The position numbers and the translations under genes were made by a program. From Prostheceraeus crozeri (lineage: Eukaryota > Platyhelminthes > Polycladida > Euryleptidae): a stretch of 64,000 nucleotides of DNA. Under the pieces are notes generated by a model. That model did no database searches, was not told the DNA's origin, and worked only from the letters and a program-made list of their open reading frames with translations. Every line of letters starts with the position of its first letter. Position 1 is the stretch's first letter. Below, one piece after another: positions 13,740-25,052 of this stretch. The stretch spans positions 1-64,000 of the forward strand of contig CAJQUW010000607.1 in assembly GCA_907163375.1 (NCBI GenBank), written 5' to 3'.

Positions 13740-14448
13740 GTCGCATGTCAACATCCCAGATCGGCAAGTTGACGAAAAATTGTCAGATGCACTTAAGGAT
13801 GCTGTTACTAGTTATGACGAATCCATGGACCAACGAGAAAATAGAGCTGCCTCGAAAGCCGACATCGAGAATATTATGGATGCGAAATTCTCGGCATTTC
13901 TCACATTGATTCAACAATCTCTGTATTGGTGGAAGAACAAAAAGCGTTAAGGACTACTTGTGACTCTTCAAACTCAGATTGACAATAGAGTTTTCGCCGA
14001 TATGATCATGAATGAGACTGAATCACGTTTTACCAAGAAACAGAATGTCATAATTTCTGGTTTGAGGGAGCAGTACGGGAATCCTCGCTGAAAGAAAGGA
14101 GACTGATGAATCCAATTTACACAATTTATTGAAAGAATTGGAAATCGAACCGGAATCATTTGAATCGTTTCGTCGTATTAGCAAGATGAAACCCAGCAGC
14201 GCAAGGTTACTATGTGTACGGTTTGATAGCACTGAAACAAAAACTTCTGTAATGAGCAAGGCAAAATCTTTAAAGCGATTCGACAAATATTCAAAAGTCT
14301 ATATCAACAACGACTTAACACTACTGCAGCGGAAGCAATACATGGCCTTGCGGCATGAACTCAAACAGCGAAAGGAATCTGGGGAAGACGTGGTTATATC
14401 ATGGTTGGGCAAAAACTTGGGGTCAAAACCCAAGTGCAAGTTTAAATA
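13740..14448 (+). pseudogene. LINE ORF1 protein, broken
   Basis: The N-terminal part is predicted coiled coil (..DEKLSDALKDAVTSYDES..), then ..KKQNVIISGLREQ, typical of the start of the ORF1 RNA-binding domain. The C-terminal 106 codons (14129-14446) read continuously and contain RRISKMK and YINNDLTLLQRKQYMALRHE, the conserved end of CR1/L2-type ORF1 proteins. ORF1 binds LINE RNA and acts as a nucleic-acid chaperone. The copy has at least one stop (after WWKNKKR, near 13950) and a frame change (near 14090) between the two halves, so it is not functional. The stop after KCKFK at 14447 looks genuine. Confidence 0.82.
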
Positions 14449-15309
14449 AATGAATGAAATCAAGTAACGAAGTGCATTCTTTGTATTTTGTGCTGACATA
14501 AAGATTCTTCTATAGGCCAAAATTCCTATTGGGCCATGGGAAGTGTGGTATTAGTGAGAAACGAATTATTATTGCAATAATTGTAATTAGTATACTAAGT
14601 GCATGTATTACGTCTTAAAGTTTTCTTTTAATTTAACCTACACTGATATACTGACTAATTGAAGATCTTTGATTTAATTATGATTGAGTTACACGTTGCT
14701 CATAGCAAAGCAATTGTTTTCATTTTATCATTCAGAAATATAAACAAACTTGATAAATATTATAGCTGCGCAGTAAACATATTTAGAATGCGAAATCGGA
14801 ATGAATTTATTTTTGGATAAATGTCGGCTATCGCAGAAAGTTAAGGGTGCGAAGATAACTGCGAAGATGTAAAATATATGAAATGTATAAAAATTCAATA
14901 CGCACAAATGCAACAAAATACATGTAAGCTTTCAGTAGATACAATATGTATGAACTTTCAACGCGCGATATTGTCAAGCCCAGAATGAAATAGCTAATAA
15001 TCACCAAGTATTTCATTTTTGAAATATTCTGTGAATCGAGTGGAAATTTGATAAAATATCAGAATTTCATGCTCTTTTCCTGTAGCTCTCCTAAGATTCA
15101 AATCAAAATAATAATTTTTGTAACTTGATCTGTATATATTCTGCATTAATGGAAAACCCAAGTTTTGTATCACTTACCCAAGTTTGACCAAAAACCCAAT
15201 GTCCAACCTTAGTTATATACAGAAATTCAATCAGAACAAGACAAGAACTTAAGAATGTTCAATGAGGGCTTTTACGCGTCACCATCTGTAATCGTGCTGT
15301 CTCTGTTGT

Positions 15310-17702
15310 TTACTAATATTCAATCCATACGCCCTAAATTTGATGAGCTAGCTCTTAGTTGCTACACGCAGACCTGATGTTATTGCTATTTGTGAGACTT
15401 GGATGACAGAATACATATCTGAACTTCAACTGCGAGGTCATTCTTTGTACCGTCATGACCGTCAAGATGGCAGACGTTGTGGAGGTGTGTGCGTATATCT
15501 GCGCAATTCGCTATATTTTATCATCCATCAGATAGACAATCCTCCACCTTTTGTTGATTGCTTGAGTTTCACACTCATAGAAGAAAGTATCCTGGTCATT
15601 ATTTTGTATGTTCCTCCAGATTAAAATGCCCTTCAATGCCAAAATGTGATAGATTTTTGTTAAATTTTTGCGATGATTCTTCCTTTTCGACTGTGATAAT
15701 TTCTGGAGATTTAAATCATCTATACACTGCAGAATTAGAGCAGTCCTTGCGTTTGCTGCAGCTGGTGAACAAGCCTACACGAAAGACTTCTATCCTTGAT
15801 AAAATCTTAGTGAGTGAATTTCTATTTTCATCGTATTATGCATGTAGTAATAGTAGTCCTAATAATACCGCAACAGATACTCCGTCACCCTAATCGATTG
15901 AACCCACAATCTGAAATTCAGATCATTGTGTTGTTCTTTTAAAGTATTGTTTACATGTTGAAGATACGAGCGACAAATCGTATTTTTGCGAAGTCTATGA
16001 TTTCAGAAGGTCTCATTAGAAAGTTTCAAAAGAGTCCTTGCTATGTTACCCTGGACTTTGTTTTACAGATCTGAAGTCTCTTTAGACGAAAAATGTGCTG
16101 TATTTTATGAGTGCATCCAGGAAGCTCTTAAAATTGTTCCGTATCAGCATGTTAAGATGAGTGGTCTAGAAAAGCCATGGTTCACCCCAAAATTGAAGTT
16201 ACTTGTCAATCGTCGCTACGCTGCCTATTGGGAACCAAATTTCACGCAATACTGCTATTATCGAAGCAAAGTCCGAGAAGAGATCGAAATCGCTAAAAAG
16301 GCTTGGATTCAAAGATTGCGGGAAAAACCAAATGATATATGGAAAGTCTTAACTCCAACTAATAATATCGCTACTATTTTCAACTCAAACTCTGAAGCTG
16401 CCCAGGTCATTGATCATACCTTGCAGCAGAATTTCTCTGATTTACCGGGTTGGACACATGTGTTTAATTTGATCAAAGAATCCAATAAACCTTGGAAAGT
16501 TGAAGTGTCTATTGGAAAGCCGAAAGATTTTCTTGCGCATCTAAAATCATCAAAGGCTTCGGGATGTGATGAATTTCCATCATTGCTAGCCAAGGCTGTC
16601 TGGGCCCCTCACTCAGATTATTGCGCTGTCCATAGAGAGCAAAACCTTTCCCACCTAATGGAAAGGAGCCAATGTAACACCGCTGCCGAAGGTTAAAAAC
16701 CCATCTGTAAACGACATTAGACCCATTTCAGTTCTTCCCGTGTTCTGAGAGGTTCTTGAGGAATATGTGATAGACTCTTTGAAACCACTGATGATTCATG
16801 CATATGGCGACAATCAGTTTGGGTTTCGTCCTGGTTACGCCACTGTTCATGCCAATATAGAGATACATGATTATATTACATCTACGATGGACAATCTTGA
16901 TAATATTGGTGCTGCTGTGATATCGTTTGACATGGCGAAAGCATTTGACAAACTCAATTACTTGGATCTGATAAAATCCCTCATTACCATCAAACTTCAT
17001 TCATTGGTGCTGTAACTACTTGCAGCATAGGACACAACGTTTCAAACCTATGAATTGTGTAAGTTCCACCGTACCAGTTACATCTGGTGTGCCTCAAGGA
17101 GGCAAACGTTCACCTTTTCTGTTCGGTATTCACATGAACTCACTTGTCCCTTTTCATCCCTACAGCCTAATGTTTAAATATGCAGACGATGTTGTGATAG
17201 CTTTACCAATTTTGTCAGTGAATGTTGTTCAAGAGCTTTGTTTAACATGAAATTGATAATGTAAATAATTGGTGTCAGACTCATGGACTATCTTTGAATA
17301 GTGAAAAAACAAAATGTTCATTTACAAAACGAAAGACAGTGATGTTTTCTCCTTTGAATGTCAATTCTGTCGATCACTTAAAGATTCTTGGTAATCGGTA
17401 TCAACAAAAAGTGCTCGGAAAAAATGGAAAAAATACGGCGCCGGTCTCACCGTATTATCTGTAGAGTGGATTATAACTGTGACAAATTTACACCCATTAA
17501 TATCAGAAGAAATGTTGCTGCCTTAAAGACCTTTCATGATATTCAGAACTCAAATAATCTCTTGTTTCATTTAGTCCCTCCTACATTTGCCAGATCTCGA
17601 CATCGTCAAAAGCTGGTTGTGCCCTATTCTCGCACTTTAAGCCGTCAGTCATCGTTCATACCATTTTGTACAGAACTATATAATCGAAGTTGTAATCTAT
17701 GA
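15310..17702 (+). pseudogene. LINE ORF2: endonuclease plus reverse transcriptase, broken
   Basis: Endonuclease motifs come first: TNIQSIRPKFDEL near 15316, then ICETWM, GHSLYRHDR and GGVCVYLRN. A 217-codon linker (16043-16696) leads into the reverse transcriptase: SSKASGCDEFPS, FGFRPGYATVHA, SFDMAKAFDKLNYLDL (motif A), TSGVPQGGKRSPFLF (motif B) and KYADDVVIA (motif C, catalytic DD intact). The C-terminal part has RRRSHRIICR and ends at SCNL* (17702). The frame changes several times (near 15620, 15890, 16640, 17010, 17250 and 17390), so this is a dead copy. Its role in life was target-primed reverse transcription of the LINE RNA. Confidence 0.88.
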
Positions 17703-17812
17703 TCATTTCACAAATTTGCTGTTCGTTCAATGTATCTTCTAAAGCTATTTCCATATTTCTATGTATATCTTATGAAATTGATTGATTTTTATTGATTTGA
17801 AATATACACTTC

Positions 17813-20699
17813 CTATCCTATATTACTTAAACTGACTTAAAATTACTTCGCTAACGAACAATCAAACCCACAGAATTAAATATTTTGTTTATCTGCTTCG
17901 GTTTGCTAGAAGTGTGATTAATTCGATTTCGCGAGCACAACGAGGAACCTATTAAGTGGGCAAAAAGGAATTCCTAATACCTTACAGAGATAGGAAGAAA
18001 AGTCGTGCGTCGCTTGCGGATTAATGTGAGTTCCAGCAAAGTGCTTCGATTGCCAAAATTCCTTCAGATTCGAAGACTGCAGATCATTGCCCGCAAGTTT
18101 TCTCCATAATGTTGGCCCTTCCGATCATTATTAAAAAAAGTAGCAGGCGTACGAAAATTAGTTCACTTGATGATCCTCTCCTCGGCATTGCTCACTGTAT
18201 AGTGCATACATTGAATCGAAGCCACGCATCGATGTGTGTTTTGGTGTGTGCGAAGTGATATCACAGCACGCAAGCATCTCTCACTGGCTCTGGTGTCCTC
18301 TGCTGGCAGCTTATTGTTTGCGATTTCCAATAGCAAGTGATACACGAATTATCCATTCGAGAAGGAGCAAGTTGTCTAATTCTGTGATGTGCCATTTCGA
18401 TATTAAGGTTGCATACAATTCTTTATTTCTAGGAAACCGAAGCGCGCACAGATGAATCTAATTCTGTGATCTAACCTGTCATTTTGACAGAAAACCTCAA
18501 TTGTTGAGGCATGATGTAAATGAAACACCTAAATTTTAGCATGTCATTCAATTGAAATAGTCTGCTTTCTACTAAACTTATTCCATAAGTGAAGACAGTG
18601 AATGTTGCCTCGGAGCCATCTTCTACAACTGCGCTTTGCCGATTATTCGTCAGATGCTCTGAGTTTTGAAGAAATTGAAGATTTTCAATTGTCATGGATT
18701 AACGTTTTGGTTTTCCTAAAATTAACTTGACCTTTTATCACAAATTTGCTTTACAATTAACTTTGAAGTGATTTAGATGACAGATGATGGTATCAGCTCA
18801 ACGTTTGCATTGATGCATGCACGATCATCTGGATTGTCTACGGGTACACGAGCTGATTATAGGTAGGCCTATAACCCTGCATTAAGTTAAAGAGAATGAA
18901 GTTAGAATCCAGGCTAAACTGTGTATCCGAGCAAAATTAGCGTGCGTAATGAAAACTTTCTTGCTCATCTTCGATATAACTCCTCATCAAAAGAATAAAG
19001 AAAATCAAATCAATTTAAGTACGATTCAGGCGCAATGACGACACTGAATTAAGCGTTTTCATATTATCCGCTGATGACATAGCCTGTAACAGCGCACTGT
19101 TCTTGATGCCGAAGAGTCTGCCAACTCGGGAGATTCGTTCAACTAATCAATGCACGTTCTAAGTGAAATAGACTTGGAAGTTCTCTTTCACGTGATAATC
19201 GAATCTCCGAGAAATACAATAAGCCCACAGTTGTGCAGAAATTATCCTTCTCTCACACCTGACTGAAATGATTACGCTTTCGTACGGAATAGCAAACGCA
19301 CGAATTTGCTGTTCTACAGCTGTTTGGAATAGCCTATAAAGCTAAATGAATAGTCAGTTTGAAATTGAGGGAATGAAATGGAGCTAGAAAATGTCGATCG
19401 CACAGGATATTTCTTTCTGCGCACACATATGAAACGCCTGAAAAGCGTCAGTCCTCTGTGACATGCACACTGTCATGTGAGCTTCATGCACGCCTGATTT
19501 GAGTCTGAAAAAGGCACTTGTGGTGTCACAAAATGATGCATCATTCCGTGACAATAATTATTTTGTGGTGGAATGACGATTATGATTTTCCTTAAAGTGA
19601 CAAATGCGTCAGCTAGCTGGACTACTGGTATGGTCTATGACATTGCACATGTGTAAAGCAATTAGGTATGTAATGTAAAGCAATTGTCTTCATCGTGACC
19701 GTTGCAACATTAAAAATTGCTGTACAACGTCGTGGAATGTCGATTTTCGACGAAGCCTTTCAACAGGCAATTTAGAATCAACCTACCAAATATCATTTTT
19801 TTCGATTTAGCAGGCACCTTGCATGATGGTGTTCTTGACAAATAATTGATAATTGTCATTGATTTGATCAGATGAATGTATACGAGCATTTTATAACACC
19901 AACAAAAATTTAATATTTTTTCAATTTTTATTCAAAAAAATGGGTTACTGCAAAAAAAATCTGAAAATCGGTGTTACTGGATATTAAAACAGAAATCGTT
20001 AAAAATTATGAAAATATGGATCAATGATCATCATTTAGTGGCACAAGAGAGCAAAATCTCGATGTCTTCATTTTTGCCCTAGATATTTACATCAAAATGA
20101 AATTGCACTAATGTAAAAAAAAGGATCAATAATGATGTTCATGATTTATGGCTGATTGTATAGCGGCAATCAATCTATCTGGAGCTGTCCTTATTTCTCA
20201 TTGTATTGCATGCAGTGTAACACATGAGGCCTACGGCATAGGCTGCACTTTATTGAAGGATCTGCGAGTCAGCCAGAATTCCATCATTAGCTCAATTGAA
20301 GTATGATTTGCATCTGCATGAAAATAGTCTTTTAATTTTTTAACCGATCATAGTTCCCAGTAGACATGCCTGGAACATTAGTATAGCGTGCACTGCCATT
20401 GAATTATTTTGAGAATTTCAAATTTCGGATTAATTAGAAGTATGCACATATGCTACTAGCATTTATGAATAAGTAGAACAACAAAGTCTGCACATAATTG
20501 CTTCAGAGATTGAGTTTCAGCTTTGTAAAGTTAATTCAAACACATAAATTTTCACTTTAGTGAGCAAGTTATTTTTCAATTTCATGGTCGAGCCATGTTT
20601 TTGATTTCTTGATGTCTGGGGATGTCATAGCATGCTTCATAGACGTCCAGCAGTTTTTGACTGTCAAACGAGTGTTTGAGTGAAGCTCGTTGTATCAAG
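17813..20699. other. unique AT-rich DNA, no gene seen
   Basis: Frames here are short and without recognisable motifs. The stretch includes the dispersed repeat at 17873-18010. It also includes short copies of GTCGTGGAATG followed by CGATTTTC near 19728 that resemble one at 12673. No TIR pair, tRNA or exon signature could be supported. Confidence 0.5.
17873..18010 (+). repeat. 138-bp dispersed repeat, copy 1
   Basis: This segment is a close match to the reverse complement of 62523-62660. Shared blocks include AATATTTTGTTTATCTGCTT, AAGTGGGCAAAAAGGAATTC and CAGAGATAGGAA. Both copies are 138 bp and lose similarity sharply at GAATTAAAT on one side and GTCGTGCGT on the other. There are no inverted ends and no tRNA-type promoter boxes. 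The family is unknown. Confidence 0.85.
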
Positions 20700-21050
20700 A
20701 GCATGAAGCCCAACATTAACCGCAAACATGAACTGATTGATTTTTAGTCTGATTCTCACATCCCACACACCACTATATAAGGTTGCAGAGCTTTGTCATC
20801 ACGCTCTCCTTACGCTGTCGGTCTTACTTGTGGTTTTAGCTTGTGTTGCCCCTGAGGAAGCGCGAAGGCGTGAAACGTCGGGCCTGTAAATAGCTTTTAA
20901 CGTCATCTCTTAGCCATAAAATTTTAGAAGAAGACAGAACTGGTTTTTACCTACTCCGATATGAAACGTAGTCTTCTGTTCGCGGCCATCGTATTCATCT
21001 AGCTATGAATTCTACTTACTTATTCATTATTTCATTTTATTGAAGGACAC
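20700..21050 (+). mobile_element. Penelope-like element end fragment
   Basis: The segment holds a TATA-like word, CTATATAAGG (20773), followed 70-110 bases later by a hammerhead ribozyme motif (20848-20883). Such motifs are known from the terminal regions of Penelope-like elements. No coding sequence of the element adjoins it, so it appears to be a solitary end. Boundaries are approximate because no repeat marks them. Confidence 0.5.
20848..20883 (+). ncRNA. minimal type I hammerhead ribozyme motif
   Basis: Stem I is GCCC (20848-20851) paired with GGGC (20880-20883). The core CTGAGGA is at 20852-20858. Stem II is GCGC/GCGT around a GAAG loop, and the second core strand is GAAA (20872-20875). 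A one-pair stem III and the cleavage triplet GTC (20877-20879) follow. This is the compact hammerhead form seen in Penelope-like elements, where self-cleavage processes element RNA. All conserved core positions are present; activity is inferred. Confidence 0.72.
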
Positions 21051-21146
21051 TCAAACTCCTGACTTGTGGACAAACCTGTTTGCGGGACAGTTTTTCAAAG
21101 TTCCACATCTTCAGCCAACAACGTTAATCTCGCATTATTCAAAACT

Positions 21147-21299
21147 ATCAAAAGTAAATTAGAAAAAATTCTCCAAAGATTTGGTCGATAGTTTCTTAAA
21201 TTAAAAGTAGGAGGCTACGATCGACCGTTTGAAGGCGCTGGACGCCGAAGGCCCGTCTGACTTTACTTTGGGGAGTTTTTTTCCTAATTTACTTTTGAT
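21147..21299. mobile_element. hairpin MITE, 153 bp
   Basis: Arms of about 33 bp face each other. The left arm (21147-21178) begins ATCAAAAGTAAATTAG. The right arm (21266-21299) is its near-perfect reverse complement, ending CTAATTTACTTTTGAT. The spacer is GC-richer and contains GGTCGAT/ATCGACC. No clear target duplication was found, so the superfamily is unassigned. Confidence 0.75.
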
Positions 21300-22090
21300 G
21301 ATAAAATGATCCCCCGACGACTGGTCAACTATGTTTTCACAACTGATGATGAACAGTAACCCACTCCTCAATGATCACTCATACCGGCTGCTGTTTTAAG
21401 ACCTTCAAAATTATTTTGCGATTGATTGAGTTAAAGAGAGCTGAACCTCTCTCTTTCAGCTCTCTCTTAAAGGAACGACTAAAGACTTATGAAAATGCAC
21501 TGAATACGAGCATGTAGACCTATTACATTGCTTCCAGCCACAAATGCCCATTTCCTAAGATGCTGGTAATGCTCGGTCCACAAAGATAAATTGACTTCTG
21601 TGCGAGTTTGAAGATGACTTTCCTTAATACCAATGGTCACGTATGAGAGCTCATCTCAAGGGACAGGAAGATCAATTTTCCATTGAAAGTAATGCAAATT
21701 CAAGTCTAACCACTTTTTCTGGTCTACCGGCTGTTGCGAGAAAATTAATCCCTCTAGCCCATAGATAAGCTTATCATTGATTGCAATTCTTTATTGATGG
21801 TGTTATCTAAGTTAGTGAGAAGTCGGAGCATTAATAAAGGCTGCCATTCAACAACAGCAGATTTTAATAGACACAATAAAACGGTGAACATACCTCCAGT
21901 TTGAATAATGAGCGTTCGCATTGTCTGAAACAAAGATAAATTGCATCAGGACAATTAAGAGATGGCAAATGAAAAATATATCACTTTTATTTGAAAAATG
22001 TGAAATTCAACTGCATTTCAATCTCATTCATTGATTAAAGTAAAGAAAACACTGAGAAATATTTAAATATAAGGAAATGAGTGGTAAATA
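21300..22090. other. unique DNA, no gene seen
   Basis: No frame with recognisable motifs and no repeat structure was found. It ends at the TA target dinucleotide (22089-22090) of the next element. Confidence 0.5.
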
Positions 22091-22757
22091 CAGTGCATCT
22101 TCGATACATTATCCGGATGGTCAAAACCCAATAGGTCAGTCAAAGATCTGGATAAGGGAATTTTTAAATCCCATGTTAGCAAAAGCTTGTGGGATTAGGT
22201 CAAAGACATTTGATTATATACGAAGATCCCCGTAGAATATGATCTACATATATCCATATAATCTGTATGCATATATCCATCCTACATATCTACCTAGAAT
22301 GTAATACTTGATATATTTGATTCCAATTCTTCGACTATTTAATGAAATTATGAGCATCAATTGTACATGTCTGCTATATATTCACTGTCGTTCCTATTAA
22401 AGCACATAAATGCACGTACACAAACAATGACCGTGAACTGAGACCATGAATTGAAAGTGATTTATCAGAGCTGTATCCCAGCTTTGACTAGCATGCATAA
22501 CCTACTTAAGAATGCTCCAATCATTTAGCTGCTTGCCTATTATTTGACTCAGGCGAGAACCGCACATTGAGCAAAAATTAATTGCTGGTAAAGCAAGAGT
22601 ACTTCGTGTATGTGTTACCTAAAGAGGAGAGCAATGCTAAAATGAACATTCGATTCCATGTATGTACATGTACATGTTTTGATGGAATCACGGAGAACCG
22701 AACAGATTCTGAAATTACGTCCGGATAATCGAAATCCGGATAATCGAAGATGCACTG
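22091..22757. mobile_element. pogo/Tigger-type MITE, 667 bp
   Basis: The left end is CAGTGCATCTTCGAT and the right end ATCGAAGATGCACTG, a perfect 15-bp inverted repeat. It is followed inside both ends by TTATCCGGA or TCCGGATAA. TA lies on both sides (22089-22090 and 22758-22759), the target duplication of Tc1/mariner and pogo elements. The CAGT.. TCGAt..ATCCGGA arrangement is typical of pogo/Tigger termini. No transposase is present. Confidence 0.88.
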
Positions 22758-22759
22758 TA

Positions 22760-23319
22760 TCCTAATTCAAATGATTAAAGTAAGCATAAGTTGCCTGATA
22801 TAAAGGGCACCGCAAACTGTTGACTTAAAGTTAGTTAATTGTTCTGGTCACCAATATGCGAGTCTACTTGTTTAGAACGTGGCGCTTCTCTTCCCCCTTC
22901 TCTCTTAACTTTCGCCCCACTGGGGGAGGGCACTGAGCGACCCCCCCATTACCGAAAAATTTATCTAGCTCCTGTACGAAGGAAGATACGAACTCCACAT
23001 TATACACAGCGTATTTTCCACAGATTTCCACCAATTTTGAATAACATTGACTTAATACTTTCGTCACAATAAGATTTCAGAAAATTTGAATGTACGACAG
23101 ATTTGTCGAATTTTGCACTATTTTCGCTTACACAATATTAAAACCATTTATAAAAGAAAGTGTTCTCGTGTCAATTTGAACAGAAAATAATAATTCCTTG
23201 TAGAGCCTACTTAGACTTCGACGTTTTGAATTCAAAATTTAAAATGGTGAAATTTTCATAATTGGACCGGATTACAAAAAATAAACTTACTAATATTTAT
23301 TGGTATTTCTAATCTCAAC
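22760..23319. other. unique DNA, no gene seen
   Basis: Overlapping short frames on both strands at 22839-23072 contain no recognisable domain. A C-rich patch occurs near 22885-22950. Confidence 0.5.
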
Positions 23320-23594
23320 GACCTTGAACATCAGAACAAGGATGATGTTCTGACTCGTCATTAGAAGAGCTTTCATTTGATGCATTTTCTTTTGAATCTA
23401 GTCAAATGGTTTTTGAGATACGGCACGAAATAGCAACCATACTAATGACCATTGACTCTTTTTGACATATGACCTTCCATTTGACCTCCACAATGACCTT
23501 GAATATCAAAACAATGATGATATTCTACCTCGTCATGATGACAGCTTCCATTTGATGCATTTTGTTTTGAATTTGAACATCTAGTTTCGAAAAT
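23320..23594 (+). repeat. diverged tandem duplication, 175-bp offset
   Basis: GACCTTGAACATCAGAACAA at 23320 is repeated as GACCTTGAATATCAAAACAA at 23495. Similarity continues for about 90 bp through TTTGATGCATTTT and TTTTGAAT. The two copies differ at roughly one base in seven. No coding sequence is evident. Confidence 0.7.
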
Positions 23595-23820
23595 AAACCC
23601 CAGCAGGGCCAGTTTCTCAAAGCACCTCAGTGAGGCGAGTGTTAAGCTCCACCTCTGTTTTCATCATAACACCGTATTCACATGAAAACTCAATGGCTTC
23701 TGAGTTTAAAAGTTGCCCTATTTCGTCTTTCCATGAACTATCAGAGACTATTGACTTTCTGGTTGCAATTTTAACCGAAACTTAAGCCTTACATGTTGCT
23801 GAAAACGTTTCTGTTACTTA

Positions 23821-24172
23821 GATGCCAAACTGTGGCTTTCCCTTGGACAGTTTTATCAAAACTTAGTTTCAGGACTATTTTGTAAACAGACTACTTTGAC
23901 CGGAGCCGTGTTGATTTGTATGGATCGGGCTGGATAGGGGTGAGCAAGAAAGGTTTCAAAAGTCCTATGTTAAACCTGATAAGGTCTGAACCCAGGTCTC
24001 TCAAAAGCAATGTGAAAGCTACCACTAGGCCGCAGCATCGTATGTGACTGTTCAACAGAAAGCTGTCACTTTTTATGGTTCCAGGTCAAAATGGTGTATT
24101 TACAAAATGAAACGCCTGAAACAAAGTTATGATAAAACTGTTTGATAAGCCAGGGAAAGCCACAAACTGGAA
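23821..24172. mobile_element. fold-back element enclosing a tRNA-like core
   Basis: Arms of about 70 bp face each other. The left arm (23821-23888) carries AACTGTGGCTTTCCC..GTTTTATCAAAACTTAG. The right arm (24099-24172) carries the complements GTTATGATAAAACTG and GGGAAAGCCACAAACTGG. Between the arms lies a tRNA-like segment read on the minus strand. It could be a fold-back transposon or two SINE-related copies in opposite orientation. Confidence 0.6.
23940..24045 (-). repeat. tRNA-derived SINE head
   Basis: On the minus strand the segment reads GCTGCGGCCTAGTGGTAGC, a good A-box region. After a tRNA-like spacing GGTTCAGACC follows, a near-consensus B box with one deviation. There is no intact cloverleaf with anticodon loop, so it is not a functional tRNA gene. 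A pol III-type SINE is the likely origin. Confidence 0.5.
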
Positions 24173-25052
24173 TTTAAGACATTATCACTGGCACGTTACA
24201 GGTAGTAATACAATAAGAAACGGAGCCCGAGTGAACTCGTCGCCTTGATTTGTGCGCAGTCATTCATTCATTCCTTTTTACGTCCTTGTGGCCCATAAGA
24301 TGCTGGGTTGGACGGTTAGCTGTGTTGGCTGGATTGTGTGCAGTAGCTTAACTAATTTAGGTAGCTCTCTGTGTCTCTGAAGAGTTTTAGCCCAACATTG
24401 AAATATACACTACTTTCGAGATGTTTAGTTTTATGCATGACATGCACTCTCTTCGGAGAAATTTAATGAAAAACTTGATGCCAAACATCATTATTACATA
24501 TAATCAAAGCACCATAATTTTGTTTAAATCCTGAGCAATATGATCCTGCTTAAATGGAGATAATAAGTGAATCAGATGCATGTGAAAGGATAATGCAGAA
24601 TCAGAGGGGTTATCTAAAATCTTTCTTAAGTCTCGAATCGCATGTTGATGACGGAAGCAAGGTACAATAGTAAGAGGGACATTGGATTCTGCCCAATAGT
24701 ACAGTAAATACTCAGTAAACATCGTCTCCAATCACCAAATGATAGAAATCTACATCAAGATAGTAACATGATGCGTTCTACTTGTAGGTATTACGTTCTC
24801 CCAAACATGGCTTAGAAGACTATCTTTGGATATTGAACACTGTCATATATATTAACGCAGATGGGCTATGACTTTATTCGAGAATATTTCAATAGCTTCA
24901 GTTCATTCTTATAAGGGAATCCTGTCACTCATGAGACAGATTTTCAGTGTAGTTGGCTACATTTATCCAGTGATAGTGAATATGAATTTGCATTAACTGT
25001 AAACCTTGTAGAATTATCATAATTGTGGAATTAAGTCATTTCATACTAAAAA
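24173..25052. other. unique DNA, no gene seen
   Basis: A 75-codon minus-strand frame (24504-24731) has no recognisable motif. No repeat structure is evident before the minisatellite that follows. Confidence 0.5.

Larger units (their letters stand above)
13740..17812 (+). mobile_element. CR1-group LINE, near full length, decayed
   Basis: This non-LTR retrotransposon has two open reading frames in the usual order. An ORF1 with an RRM-like C-terminal half ends at 14448, and an ORF2 with apurinic endonuclease and reverse transcriptase lies at about 15310-17702. A short 3' region finishes near TTGATTGATTTTTATTGATT. No RNase H domain is seen. Together with the C-terminal RRRSHRIIC motif this fits the CR1/Jockey group. 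The 5' end is uncertain: 13402-13739 may be 5' UTR. The inter-ORF stretch 14449-15300 is unusually long and AT-rich and may contain an unrecognised insertion. Confidence 0.88.

Noticed and set aside
23985-24041. Functional tRNA gene
   Set aside because: It lacks a proper acceptor stem and anticodon arm, and the B box deviates, so it is a SINE-type relic.
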